Notes: a model not told the origin generated them from the letters alone. A DNA stretch of 64,000 bases from Atopsyche davidsoni (GCA_022113835.1 JAILWY010000005.1:7644501-7708500); one strand, 5' to 3'; shown: positions 25,589 to 42,580, counted from the first letter of the stretch. Program-made: numbers and translations.

Positions 25589-28500
25589 TCACTTGGGGCG
25601 ATTTTCAGAGTCAGGGGTCACATAAGGAATGAAGTCACCATAGCCAGCTGGAGGCGGATAGTACATGGGCTGTGGTGTGCCTAGATAGCCAGGGTAAGCA
25701 GCGTAGGGTGGCATGGAACGTAGTGCTGCATAGTCGTCCTCAGGTGGCCCGTAGTAATATTGCGGCACAAAGCTTGCACTCTCCTCGCCCGCATAGCACG
25801 GTACACGAAGTAGAGGTGGGGGAGGAGGCGGAGGGGTGGGGTATGCCACTAAAGGAACATTTTCTAGACTGTTCTGCGGCGGTGATGGATTTCCGCGAGG
25901 AGCTTGATCTTTATTTTGAGGACTCTCTCGAGAAAGATCACTATCTTGATGGTGCTCAGAATTATTACGTGGAGCTCCATTGCGATTATTGGAGCCCCCA
26001 CGGTTTCTGTTGTCACCTTGACCGTTCTTCCAGTAAGCGGGAGTATCATACCTCTTGATCCTCGAAGCATGTGATCCTCCCCTTCCCCCCCTGTTGGAGT
26101 TATCAAAATTTCTTCCATTGTTTTTTTGCATGCCTCGCTTGTTTCCCGAGGAGTTGTCCGTCTTGTTTTGATCTCGCTGTTGAGGATCTTCAATATTTAA
26201 ATTCTGCTGCAGTTCCTATAGAAAAATAAAATAGTAATATAAAAGAAATGTAAGTGAAAATAACAAGTAATAAATTATTACAAATTACTCACTAAGGCTA
26301 GCTGCTCGGGGCTGGAGCAGTACTGTCGAGGCACGTGTGGGCTGGCTTGAGGAGGCCCGGGCCATGCACCACCTCCACCAAACATAGCATCCACTCCCAG
26401 GTTGAAAAAGAAACGCAAAGTCGATACATCTGAAACCGACGATATAATCAAAGCTATCTGTGAATGCTTGCTACGATTCGACTACTTATATAATCCTAAA
26501 AAGAATTTCCAGTCTTTAAATTATTTTTTATTTCAAACAAAATCTTCATATATTAATATATCATGAATTGCAGTCCTGTGTAAATTCAGAATTTGGTATT
26601 TAAAACATAATTTACACTAAACCAATTTGAAATATGCAACTACAAATATGCATAAAAATATCTTTTTTATAAAAAACATGTTGAAAATGTTATATATAAC
26701 TCAAATAATAATTCTTATGTTATTAGAATTTAAATATTTATTTAATATAAAGTAACAAATAAGTAAAATCCCACAGCTAAATATTACTTCTTTTGGATAG
26801 AAAAATGTAATGCTTGAAAAGAAAAACATGAAAAATCGTAACCTTATAAACAAGATACTGTAAAATGTGGTAAAAGTAATTCTAACACATAATATAAATA
26901 TAAGTTCAATATTTTTGACAGAGTACTTGGTGGAATTCCATTTTAATATTTTAAATAATAAGTAAAATACTTGAGTGATTTTTCCACATATAGATTTTTA
27001 TCGGTGACCGGTTTCGCCAACCTTTCACGTTGGCATTATCAAACAAGTATTTTACTTATTATTTAAAATATTACATAATATAAATAACACCATAAATTTA
27101 CAAAATAGAATACGTATAAATTCCCTGTTATGTATTGATAAAATATTAAATTTATTTTATCTGTATTGATTTGTATAGCACTGTATTTTTTATTTGTTGA
27201 AAGGTGTTTGGCTTGGCACTTACCGTGGAAGGGTAGATCAGAGCCATTGGCATTAACGGAACGTTGCACAGTGTAATTGACTCCAGGTGGCAGGCGAGGC
27301 AAGAAAGGTGGGGGATGGGCCATGGAAGGCATGCAGTACACTGGATACTGGCACATGGGGGGCCCACTAGAACCACCGTTGCCGTACAACATTGGATTCT
27401 GGCCTACAGAATCAAGCAATATTACTATTGGACATGCCCAGTCACAAGTAGATAAATATTTATAAGCATAGTAATCTAATGTGAGACTTCGCAGAAATCA
27501 CAAATTTCAAAAATATCCAGAGCGTTTAATGTTAATGAAATTATTATTCTAATTTGAACATAAAAAATGATTATGTAGAGTGATCAACCTTATGGAACTA
27601 ATCAAATTGTATAGTACAATTGTACAATTTACTTAATCATATTAGGTAAATGTTATTTTATATAAACTTTACCTGAAAACGAATTGATGGAAGAAGTTGA
27701 CCCAGGGGTGTGAGTGTGAGATATTAAAATAGGAGAAGGATTAATGTCACTTCCATTTGATATCTGAAATTAAAATGGGAATATAATAATTTAATAACGG
27801 GTACTATTCAATATTAGATTGACAGATAAATAGCTTTGGAAATAAATAAAATATATTACCGGAATAGACACATGTATCTCCTCTGCAAAATAGGTCATTT
27901 GCCTATTGGGAGTCGGGCCTTCTCTCTCATTCCTTGAGATTGTATTTTCAGCAGAGGCACTAGAGTTTTGTTCAACCACCATTGGCATTGCAACAAAATG
28001 CAACTATACAGAGAAAATAAATAATAAGTTATCAACAATTTATTATTTAATTTTAACTACTATCGTATTGAGAATAAACAGAAAATAAATAAACAAATAT
28101 TCGTTTCAGAATTAAGCTGAAAACAACAATCCTTATCAAAGGTTCCTTATCATATACATTTGCAGTCTCCTGATCTGATAAATCCATGTTAACTATTAAT
28201 AATGACACGTCTTTAGGAATGCACAATGAATGTAGATGCAAAATATAAGTTGTTTTTAGGAAGCAGCACCATAGCAGTTAAAAATAAATAGCCATGAGGT
28301 ATTTATAATTTTCAAAAATTACTATAAAGTAAAATTAGACTATTATTAAATGCTAACCAAAATATTACCAATAAAAAAAGGATCAAAATGTCTCCAATTT
28401 CAAATGAGTATTTTAAAATTATTTGATTAATTAAATAAACAACATAATTAATACAATTTGTTTTGTGTACATATTCAATAGGTCTTTATTAAAAATTATA

Positions 28501-31183
28501 ATTAAAATGTAATATATATAAAACCATAGCTTCAAGAGACTGTTCTAATGGAATTTAGCAAACGTCGGTATGCATCATGACTCAAGAAATTTGATATTCA
28601 ATTGTGTTGTATTGACACAATGTATTGCAAATTTACACACTGAGAGCTTGCATTGGAACAAAGTGTTGATATATTATCATAACATAAAACTATTTATGAT
28701 TATATAAAGTATACTTACTTGAGGTGGTTGAAAATTATAATAGTCAACTTTAGTGTATTTCTCCAAATACTGCATGGTGTGCTGCTTGTCTTGTTTTGAA
28801 TTCGGATAAGACTTGATAGGTTCACTGTCCCAAATTATATTATTGTTTGAGTCCTCTATGGGGGAATTCTCAAGTTTTTTCTTAGTCAAATTTATCTTGC
28901 CATCAATGTTTAATGACCGTTCTTCAGGAATTGTCACCAATTCCTGGCGAAATCCTTCAGACTTCTTAACTTTTTGGGAACTTTTTTGTAGGTTGTTTGT
29001 TTGGTTTAAATAGCCTATTAACAATAAACAGACATCATTTTAAGACATAAGAATATATATTTTTGCTAGCACGTTAGTAAGGAAATAAAACAAACCAAGA
29101 TGACGAAGAACATGAGCTAGTGCTGCATACTTATTAAGTCCCCGCTTGTTGGGGGCGTACCAAGGTTTGGCTTCCTCAGCCGGCAGAGGTTTGAGTTGCT
29201 CCAGTTTCACCGTTCTCTTTTCCCCGAGTTCTTCAATAAAGACAACACAAGGACCATTATTGGGCTCCATATTCTGAATATGGCAATGATACATGATCTT
29301 ATTATTGGAATCTAAATAGCACAAGCATTTCACTCCAACGCGCAGGGATAATCCATCACAATACTGCAAAATAGACTGCTCATCTGGAAATAAAAGAGTT
29401 GTTCCATTATGCAACTTTGTAAGTGTAATGTGAAAAGCTTTAGTCATGAAAAATGTGGCAAACCTCGTTTCGCTTCACTCCAAGAGTCAAGTTCTAAGTT
29501 CTTATAGGTATTAGGATCCAATGCTTTAGCTGTTTTGTAAGAAAATGGTAATATTTTATTGTCTACTAAATACTTAGCATTTTTCTTGCTAATTGTTATC
29601 AAATCATCGTCTTGAGAATAAAGTCTGAAGGAAAAGTTGTCTCGTCGATTGAGGTACTTTTGCATATCATCACAAAGAAAATCAATGTCTCGGTCATTGA
29701 AAGGATATTGTATGATCCCTGTACTCAGTTGATCGATAGTTTGCAACAAATAATTGTCTCTATGCCTCTTTCGTTTTTCCATATTTTCTGACTTATGCTG
29801 CATGTTAGAAGATGCCTCATTATAAAGCATCTTTTGGACTGCATATTGTACGCCAGTCATTTGGAACACTCCTTCGTACAATAATCCGTATGCCAGAGCT
29901 TAAAATATTTTTTTTATACATAATATGAATTATTATTTATTAAAATGATCTCTTTTCAAGAAACCGACATCTCAATAATAAAAGGATACTTACATTGGCA
30001 AAAGGAGACATTTTGGATATATTCTTTTGAAAATAAAGCATCAAAATGTTTTGTTTCTTTAACAAACAATAGGTAAATTGTATTCCCGTATCCGTTGAAA
30101 ATATTTGTTCTCGGTCCTTTGTCATTGTGTAATATTATGAAGTCATGTCTGTAATAAAAGTTTTGTATTAGAAACTATACAATCATCACCTTTGGAAAGT
30201 ATAACAGATGTTGGAAAATATTGGAATTCAGTCCATGGCATAATTCTTAACCTACATTCAAGAATATTCCAGTCATTTCATAAGGATTACCTTCATTGGT
30301 CAGATATTATCTTGCATGATTCTGACTTGAGTGAGCATTAAGTCTTAACCATGCATGGAATGTATAATACCATAATAAAATGATAAATGGAAAAATCCAT
30401 TAAAATGAAGTCTTGTAAGAATATGTTATCTTAAGTGGTGGACATTTTTTTAAATCTGATTTTAGATTATGAAATATTTTAAATGTATATTTTGGTAGGT
30501 AGTATCAAATATCTAAAACCAGCATTGAATCCCGAAAAATGCTTGCCATCTTAGATAGGTCAGCTCAAAACATTTACCTAGGAATATATTGGTAGTGCAT
30601 GATCTTACTTGTATAAATGACTCATTACAGTTACTTCAGTAAATGATCCATGGGTAGTTTGATTGGATAGCTCCTTCAGGTACTTATCGAATGGTGTCCT
30701 CACCAGCTGGCATGTGAAATATTATGTTAGCATAATTTTCTAATACAAAAATACTTCAAAAACATTAGATATAAAATATTTTAAAAGTTTTGAGTTCAAT
30801 ACTTATATTGGTGTGCAGAAAATTTATAGAAATAATGACACGTTGAAATAATTAATTGACTAAATATTCAAAATATATAAATCAAACCATGTGTGATCAT
30901 CACATAAATAATTTAAGAGAACTACAATAGTTTATGTATAATTCGGATATTAGTGAAAAAATCATACCGTTTTAAATTTGGTTTCGTAAGTAGCCAGGTA
31001 ACTAACGCAGTCTTTCCTAACTTTCTCGTGGTACGATTGTGTGTTGAATACATTTTCGGACACAATTCGAAAAAGACTATTGGGGTCGTTTATTATATGT
31101 TTTCTAAAAAGACCGAGTTCATCTAACCAGCGGTCGTGATCAGAACTTCGGCGGTGATATCGCAGTCTCCGATATTGCGGCAT
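25589..31183 (-). CDS. otu: Ovarian tumor (Otu) / OTUD4 protein, OTU and Tudor domains
   Basis: Eleven coding exons on the minus strand: 30968-31183, 30609-30706, 29994-30148, 29464-29898, 29096-29383, 28719-29014, 27860-28003, 27673-27763, 27224-27403, 26293-26429, 25589-26215. Joined they give 888 aa in frame. Residues about 15-165 are an OTU deubiquitinase fold (LGLFRKHI, SLFRIVSENVF, KHDFIILH, KHFDALF, CQSLAYGLLYEGVF). The nucleophile position is Ser36 in DPNS, where active enzymes have Cys; Asp33 and His139 are kept. A Tudor domain follows at about 313-368 (VGVKCLCYLD, EELGEKRTVKLEQLKPL). Residues 638-647 (TLRFFFNLGV) match a motif I recall in OTUD4. The tail is Pro/Tyr-rich with RGG-type elements. 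In Drosophila, Otu is needed in the female germline and binds RNA. Confidence 0.92.
26929..27072 (+). mobile_element. MITE with perfect 29-bp terminal inverted repeats, copy 2
   Basis: Lies in the otu intron between exons 27224-27403 and 26293-26429. Positions 26945-26973 and 27044-27072 are exact inverted copies over 29 bases (left arm starts aatattttaaataataag). Between them sits the core shared with copy 1 (gagtgatttttccacat, ggtgaccggtttcgccaacc, ggcattatcaaa). The core contains no open frame. Confidence 0.8.
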
Positions 31184-32220
31184 ATTGTACTCGAAATGAC
31201 AATATTATCCAAAAACTTGGCTTTGCGAGTTGAAACAAAACTACAAAATGATGAATGATGAATGTAACAATATCAAGGTATAAAATAATGACAATCGGAA
31301 TCAATTTGCGCGTATCGCAATGTATTATTAATGAAGAATATGAAATATTACATCACACTTATTTTAAGCACAATTTAGTTTATTAGTATCGAGAAAACTC
31401 AGCGAAAATCGTAAAAATCACGGGACTAGTCCATCAGACAGATGATGGCAACGGAGGGAAAAATTGAAACAAACGGTTTGTGAAATGGCGAGAAGAGGGG
31501 GAAGTTCTTCCTGCGTACATAGAAGAAATATACTTTTTAAAATTATGCTTTTTTTATTTACTTTTTTGATCTAAAATTACAGAAATATTCATTAAATTTT
31601 TTTATCGTACTCATGTTATATCTTGCATATTTTTAATTAAAAAAATAGAAGTGAAAAAATATTGAACTTGACTCGAGCTGTAGAGCAATGTTGTACAGAT
31701 ATCATATAATATCCGTATTTGTGACAGCAATATTGTTTTATGGACCTACCTACTAGTTTTGGATGTTGACATTGTAGCAATTTTTTTCATTATTATTAGC
31801 TTCTTTTTCGACGGCGATTGAAATGTGAATGGGCATATATATGCCCATCCAATAAAAAATACTTATATATACAAAATATACTTATATATAAAAATACCAA
31901 ACATTACTTAGTTAATTCTTAAATTTTGTTGAATTGAAAAGATGGAAATATTCATTTACGGTGGCACGGTAATCAATGTAATTTTTTTTCCAGAACTTAT
32001 TAAATATAAATGGTAAATATTAAAAAAATTGTGAAGTAATAATTTAATGTGGTATTTTTCTTAAAACAACCAACAAAATTCAAGATTTCATATCTATATA
32101 TATGTTGTCTCTGGTCAAATATTACGAAATTTCAGTTTGGTGTTTAAATTAAATTAAAAAATAAATATTTTTTATTCAAAAGTTTAAATTTATATTTTGC
32201 GTTTTATTATCAAAATAAAT
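31184..32220. promoter_or_regulatory. Upstream region of otu
   Basis: About 1 kb of AT-rich DNA upstream of the otu start. A more GC-rich patch at about 31390-31520 with a purine-rich run may be promoter-proximal. No TATA box was obvious at a proper distance, and no coding sequence is seen. Confidence 0.3.
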
Positions 32221-32221
32221 G

Positions 32222-32650
32222 AATTAGTGAGAACGGCTCAGGATAGAAATATGTTTAATGAAATGGTCACCAACCTCTTATGAAGACAGGCATCAGAAAA
32301 AAAATATTTTTGTTAGGCTTTTTTCATCAAGGGGATGCAGTGCTAGTCAAACTGGTATAGGCAAGATGGACTACCAGGTGGACCCCCGGGATGGTCACGA
32401 AAGTAATCTCGTCCAACACAATGGATGCACGATGCATGTTACACATCAACCCTGATGGAAGTAGACAAACAAGTCCCGGCATCCTAGTCCTCAGAGACTC
32501 CAGTCTAGACTGCAACACCCAGGAGGATGGGGCCACAAACTACAACCCATATCTATCTGCCTTCAACATCCAGCCCTCAAAGGATGATGAGACCTTCAGC
32601 TTGGCTAAAAGACTAAGTAGAAAGGTGTGACATGTACCCAGACCAAGAAC
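32222..32650 (+). mobile_element. Remnant of a retrotransposon-like insertion
   Basis: A GC-richer island in AT-rich surroundings. The first part encodes VRTAQDRNMFNEMVTNLL and a stop, which resembles the C-terminal end of non-LTR reverse transcriptase proteins (an A-Q-D-R motif near the end). The stretch 32257-32294 is about 80% identical to 61013-61052, so it belongs to a dispersed family. The rest (32330-32640) has a 79-codon open frame that I do not recognise. Confidence 0.4.
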
Positions 32651-33125
32651 ACTACAAGAATAAATAATAAATATGCGTGCCTAGTACTAAAATTGGTGTG
32701 CACCTTTGCCACTGTTTTCAAAAACATCCCAGTAAAATAATTATTTCTTCATGCTCTTTTATATAGCAGACTAACTATAAGTTCTGAATTATTGAATGTA
32801 AATACTTCTACTACGCTTTCTAGTGTAGCATTTTCTCGTGTCACAGCAACCAAATAACCATTACTTACTAGTTCTATTGAGCAACAATAGAATGTCCTTT
32901 AGTACTAGTAATCAAACACATGCATTGGTGTGTAAGAGATTCCAGCTAGTCCATCTTGATTCTTACTGCATCTTGCTTTCCGCTTTAGTGTCCAGAGACC
33001 TTATGGTAGGTGAAATAACACAACGCGCATGATTTTAACCAAGACCCACTTTTTTAATACTTAAAATAAATAATGTGTATTGAAAGAACATGGTAAATAA
33101 AACGATGTAATTTATTTCATACAAA

Positions 33126-33131
33126 TTTATT
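33126..33131 (-). terminator. Candidate polyadenylation signal of thymosin
   Basis: Minus-strand AATAAA about 890 bases past the stop. A second one lies some 15 bases further on. This would give a long AT-rich 3' UTR (33.1-34.0 kb), which otherwise holds no open frame. Confidence 0.35.
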
Positions 33132-34022
33132 CAAAAAGCACCAATCTATATTTTAACTTGAAGTAAAAAAAATGTTTTGCATTTGTTTAAAAAAATACAT
33201 CAATACATTAATATTTACTGTGTCATGGCAAACTCTATTTTTTGACACTGAGCATTTTGTTTAGGAAATATCTTTTATATAAATGTAAAAAAAATAAGTC
33301 AAAGTACTTTTAAATAACAAATGTTAGTATCAAAATGTATTTTTGGATGATATCACCATCAATAAAGGAAGCGTTACACGGAAACCCTCAAATAAAGCTT
33401 GAATACAAATAGCCCAAGAAAATTCTCATACTAAATACTGATATAGTATTAAACGATGTCAGATCAGCGTTCACGTGAAAACCAGTAGAATTATTATTGT
33501 AATTTATATTTTAATGAGGTATTTTTTGAATAATTTTCATTTAAATGCATTAATATTATTATATAAATATGCTAATATTTTTGGGGCATTCTAAAGCTAA
33601 AATTAATTATCATAGAATAAAATGCCTTTTGAATACTAAAACTGCTATGCTAAGTTTGAACCGATAATAATATTATTAGTTTTCATTAAGTATACATTTT
33701 TTTGGCTCTCAATAGTTTTAAAACGAAAAAGGACACAATGTGCACTTCCCATGGTATTTAATTAGATTAGATATTCAGTAATACTTAAATACTTATAATG
33801 CCTTCATACGTTGACATTTTAAACTTTTTGTTATTTGGGCCATTATAGTTCAATAACAGTAAAGTACATTTAAGTTTATAGTACCAACTTAGACTAAAGC
33901 ACATTTTAGGTAATCTAAAATTAAACGCATCATACAATTGCAATTAAAATTTAAATTCTCAAACTATAATATATGCAAATGATAATCTTAGTAAAATCGT
34001 TGTTGCAATCTGAGTGCAGTAT

Positions 34023-37564
<3,542 letters not shown>

Positions 37565-37660
37565 TCTGGTTTATACTGAAAAGTGCGCATTTAAATATTA
37601 GTAAAATTACTGTAGTACTGTAAAATATTTTGTTATTATTGTATTTTTTAAGACAAGCTG

Positions 37661-37661
<1 letters not shown>

Positions 37662-37743
<82 letters not shown>
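37662..37743. repeat. Long (TA)n microsatellite upstream of thymosin exon 1
   Basis: 82 bases of uninterrupted TA repeats, about 100 bases upstream (in transcription sense) of the acceptor before the first coding exon. Confidence 0.98.
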
Positions 37744-37745
<2 letters not shown>

Positions 37746-40672
37746 ATTCAATTTTAGTCTTGCCATGTTCGAATAAAAATAACACATTGGCAGGAAGTAC
37801 AGTGAGTATATGCATGAATATAAAGTAAGTGGAGGTCGGAGACGTGTGATAAGAATATATAATGTAAATAGTGAAGCGCCAAGCAACAATGTGTTTATTT
37901 GAAAACGTTTAAATCTATTAAAAATAATCTTATTTGTAAATTTAAATTGCAAGTTTACAAAAATGAAAATAATCAAAGCTGATAATATTTAAACAACAGT
38001 TTGTGACAACAAATAAATTTGCATTCTAAGAAAGTAAGTATTGTGTTGAATAATAAAGTAGTAGACATTTAGTATAAGTTCAGACAGCACGTAGAAACCG
38101 ATGGAAAAAAGGAGACAAGGTATCCTGCTTGGGCATCAATGAGAAATGAGAACAGATCATCCGCTTTAATAAGGAAAATACCTAGATAAGGAGTTCTGGC
38201 AAAAAATACCTGAACAATAACATATAACAAGGTTGAACTTAGCAAAGTAAAAAGATTTAAAGAATACAGGCCGGTCTTAGTGGACCAAATATTATCCTTT
38301 CAATAATTAGATAGTCATGTGAATAAATATCCAAATATACTGTAATGTTAAAAAAAAAAATATATATTCTGAGTCTTCACACCTGTCTATACGGAATATT
38401 CGTAATAGTGTGTGTGAAAATGATTCAGCATAAGGATCTCAACAGCATATTTGTAAATCGGATATATACAAATAAACAATGTATTTCCTCTAAATACAGC
38501 AGCGAAATTATTTTTAATCAGAATTTGCAATTTTCGTATGACTGTAGTGCAAATGTTTGCTTCGAAAGAATTTCTATAAAAAAGAACCGAAGGCAATCAA
38601 ATTAGCAGCAAGCAAAAGAGACAATGGCATTTTCCAAATAAAAAAAACGGATATAAAAATTCCAGAAACTCGTTATATGCGGCATTGTTACACACGGCGT
38701 TGTCAACAGCCGTCGTCGTAAGCTACTGCAAAATTATTTCCTTTTTTACGAAGAATCGATCTTTACTGTGGAAAATATTACACCCGAATGAGTAATCGAG
38801 GGCCGTTGAAGCAAACTCGAGTAGAAAATTTCAATTACTCGCCGATAATGATTTCCGAAATAATTTCACAATACAAAAAAAAAAAATACACGCAAACATC
38901 GATTTGATGATAAAAAACTTACTTAAGTATGTATACTAAAATAATAAAAAATCGAGAACACCAATGTGCGAAATACACAGATGTAAGTCGAAAGTACAGA
39001 TAAAAAAAAACCTAGTGTTTGAGTTAAGATTATGTAGGTAAACTGAGCACATAATTAATCTTATATTAAATTTGATTAATTTTACGTAAGGAAGAGGTTA
39101 ACCACAGCTGAATACAGAGCAGGTCAATTTTTTATCAAGTTGTATTTGATATTATATAAATGTATCAGCGATTTTGAATAAAGCTTTCTGCTACACGATT
39201 AATACCGTGGCAGTAAAATTGTTCATTGAAATTTTTAAAACGCACAGTTATTTTCATCCAATCCAGATCACTTCGATTAAAATTGTAAATGGCCTGCAAC
39301 CGATTTTGGTCGACAGATTCGCGAAATGTAGTATTATAAAAAATCAACACGTATTTTGGACAAGAAAGTGTTCTTGAAAGAATACCGTTTGCTCGCTATT
39401 TCGGCTTTCGGCTCACAGGTAAGTACAGCTTAATTATATTCAATTTGAAAGCCACGTAGCGATTATGTGAAGAAAAACAGTTTTGTAAAAGCAGCTAACA
39501 ATGAATTTATATTATATAACTCGTATAGAATCTGAAATTGTTTATACACTATATAAATTAAAATGATGTAAAGTTTGTCCAATTAAGTCCTTGTTTCACG
39601 CTACACTATTATACATAACTTCGCTTAATTTCACGGAGCAAGCAATTCAATCGGCCTAATTAATTAACCAAGAGGAAGCGTTGCCTGCAGGTTAAAAAAA
39701 ATATACAGAGAACTCATCATGTGTTAATAAAATTTCCATAGAAATTTATTTTTTAACGGGGATTTGATTAGAGAAAATTGTACGATGCATAAAGGCGTCG
39801 GACGATTTTCTCCGCTAATTTCATCATTGGCTCCCGATAAGTGATTCTACAATTGTAAACAATCAGAACATTAATCAGAAGAAAAAAAAATAACACTACA
39901 GCTTATTTGCTATGGCGATTACTTTATTAAAGTAACATTTCACTCATAAACGTTTGATATTGCACAGGGAGAACCACTGCGGAATTAAAAATTGCAAGTG
40001 GATATGAGCAAAATCGATTTTGCGAATTTAATGTTCTCCTCATGAATTTTATTACTTTTAATAATCAAAAACCATCAACGGATTCAAAATACGTACAACG
40101 ATTTGAAGAAAGTAAAAATAAAATACTTCTCGTAAGTAATATTGAGAGAATCAACCAATGTGAGTAGAAAATTCGTTTCAACGAGAAACTGTATAGTGAA
40201 ATTTGACAGAATCTTTACTTTAAGTGTAGATTAAATTTTAATCAAGGTGAGGTTTAATCAAAATTATTACAATATGGCGAATTAGCTCTCGGATGTTGAA
40301 AAATCGGACTTTCATCAGGAAATGGAGAGTTCTGTAGAATAAAGCGTATTATTTGCAGTAGCATTGTGAAGGTACACTTTCAGTAGCATATTCGCGCAAG
40401 AGTGCACGTTGTTTATGTACATTTAAACATGTTTAATAATAAATATCGACAGCACACAGGCGAAGTACTCTTTGGATACTCTCCCATCGAGACTCACTGC
40501 ATGTGTAATCCTATAATCTAAAATCGATGTTTCGAGTGGGTTTAGCACCCTCCGCGCGTGGGGCGACGTAATCCTAGATTAAAATTTCAGCCTACGGGTG
40601 CGCGGCTGTCTGCACTTCACAATCGATATCAGGGAAGCTGCCGGTGCACTGCGGCCGAGTAACTCGCCACAT

Positions 40673-40740
40673 GCCCGTGCCTGTCCCGTGCCCGTGCCCG
40701 GCCCGTGCCCGTGCCCGTGCCCGTGCCCGTGCCCGTGCCC
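40673..40740. repeat. Hexanucleotide (CCCGTG)n tandem array
   Basis: About eleven copies of cccgtg or slight variants (one ctgtcccgtg, one cccggcccgtg). The minus strand therefore has repeated GGG runs spaced by three bases (GGGCAC)n, a sequence able to form G-quadruplexes. Confidence 0.97.
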
Positions 40741-40887
40741 TTTAACTAAGCAGGAAACGTTTAATCGTTTTCGACCACACAACGGCATTAAAACTCCTTT
40801 GGGTCCCATTTCATTTACTGTGCGTACTCAAAAACATTTTTGGGTGGTCAATGATGCCTATCGTCAGAAATCGATCGAGGAACAGCA

Positions 40888-40933
40888 AAACGAATATATA
40901 TATATATATATATATATAAATATATATTCGTTT
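40888..40933. repeat. AT microsatellite inside a palindrome
   Basis: (TA)n flanked by aaacgaa on the left and ttcgttt on the right, so the whole 46 bases can fold into one long hairpin. Confidence 0.85.
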
Positions 40934-42089
40934 CTTTGCACAGAGCGGCATCCCATTTTATTCATGTGAAATTCCACCGCAAAGAAGACAATAAATAGAT
41001 TCTCGTGGGAAACCAATCGGCTTCGCCTCAGTACTTATTTAAAAAAATATATATATGTTAAAATTTCAGTGCCGGCTGAAATTAGATATTTCGATAAGCA
41101 AATACGAGAATGCTGTACATTTATTTCCATAGTAAATCGATTAGCAGAGATGACCGTACTGTTTTCGGTTAGTGCGATAGTAAAGTCAGTACTTTTGTTA
41201 AACTCGGTAATGGTACAAAAAGAATGGAAAAATATAATGATGCATTGACAGTAAAATTGTGTTTCCGATTGTATAAAATGCACGTCACCGGAAGTTCTTA
41301 CAATCCCTGGACAGGATATAAGGGCAGGAACTACCAAATCAAACTATCCCTTTATTCAAAACCTGTCGTCCATCACCGATGCACGCGACAAGTGTTTTTT
41401 TTTTTTTTTTGTAAATAAATAATTCTACCTCAACATGATGAAGATGAATAATGTTCGGTTTAGTGCACAGAACAGTAAAGTGCAAATAATGCAAACGTAC
41501 GATGTGCGCAGTGTTCGGGTAAACAAGAAGTTCCAGTCAAGTTAAAGTGCATCAACTTGGCAAATATTTAACCCGAGAGAGCCGCGTTGAGTCAACACAA
41601 ACGGCAAAAGCTCGCTGCAAATAACGTGGAGCTAGAGGCAGTGTAATGTGGAAAGGTACAAATCTTTTTTCTGGAAATGAAAAATATACCATCGTAATGT
41701 TAAAATGTGAGCAATGAGAGATAAAAGATTTAGGTATTAGAAGAAGAAATACTCGTAACCATTTTTGTTATCAAATATTATTTTATTTTATGCAATTAAT
41801 TTACCTGCTTTCCAGCGCCTTCAACGTAACTACACTTTTTATAATGAGATTAATCATTATGGAGTCATTGAGAGTACAAAATCGATACGTTCAATTTCGG
41901 CACGACTAAACATTTTATTTAATTTTATGATTTCACGTAAAAGTTGCAAAAATACATTTTGTTGTGTAGATTTTCGGTTTTAATCTGAACTAGTGCCTCA
42001 GGCATAAACAGGTATTTTATAATGACATGGGGTCGTTCTGATGTAATGAATCAGGGGGTAAGTTTTTCACTTTCAATTTAAGCTATTTA

Positions 42090-42580
42090 TTGTGCAACAA
42101 GATACACTCGTGCGCCGCGGAGTCACAAAATGGACATCCGCCGCCGCAGCATTATAATAATCAAAGGGGGAGCGTTTCGATGGTGGCGGAGATAAAATTA
42201 TTCCGTTTGCAGGTGAAACAGCAACGCCGAGCTGCAAACCTGTTCCAAAAAACAATTAAGCGGACGGCGCTCGTGGCCCGGCACGCTCGGCTGCCCTGGA
42301 GAATCTAGACGCGGAGATGAGTTCCTCGTCCCGACTCGGCCCTGGAAATACCTGAGCAGCCCACGCGGCGCTCGGCCTCTCCGGCCACTCCGGAATGGAG
42401 GCAACACAACAATGGAGCGGAACAACAATAGACCCCGAGCACACGATATCATTTAAATATACAAAAATGTGGACATCCACGTCTAGTTGGAGATCTCACC
42501 GAGTTCACGCTCTACATCCCTGTGGAGACGAGCCGGCGCTCCGCACGAGTATTTCCACACTCGAGGGGGTTCTCTCTCTC
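42090..42580. promoter_or_regulatory. GC-rich island, putative regulatory element
   Basis: About 490 bases with much higher GC than the flanks, no repeats and no convincing open frame: several short frames overlap on both strands, typical of non-coding GC-rich DNA. Homeodomain-type ATTA words (gcattataataatc) lie in it. Function is inference from composition. Confidence 0.25.

Noticed and set aside
28053..28241. Minus-strand frame as an extra otu exon
   Set aside because: The exons on both sides already join at phase 0, and no convincing acceptor and donor pair surrounds it.
40598..40969. Open frames across the hexanucleotide array on both strands
   Set aside because: They exist because a 6-base repeat has no stop codon; no protein features.
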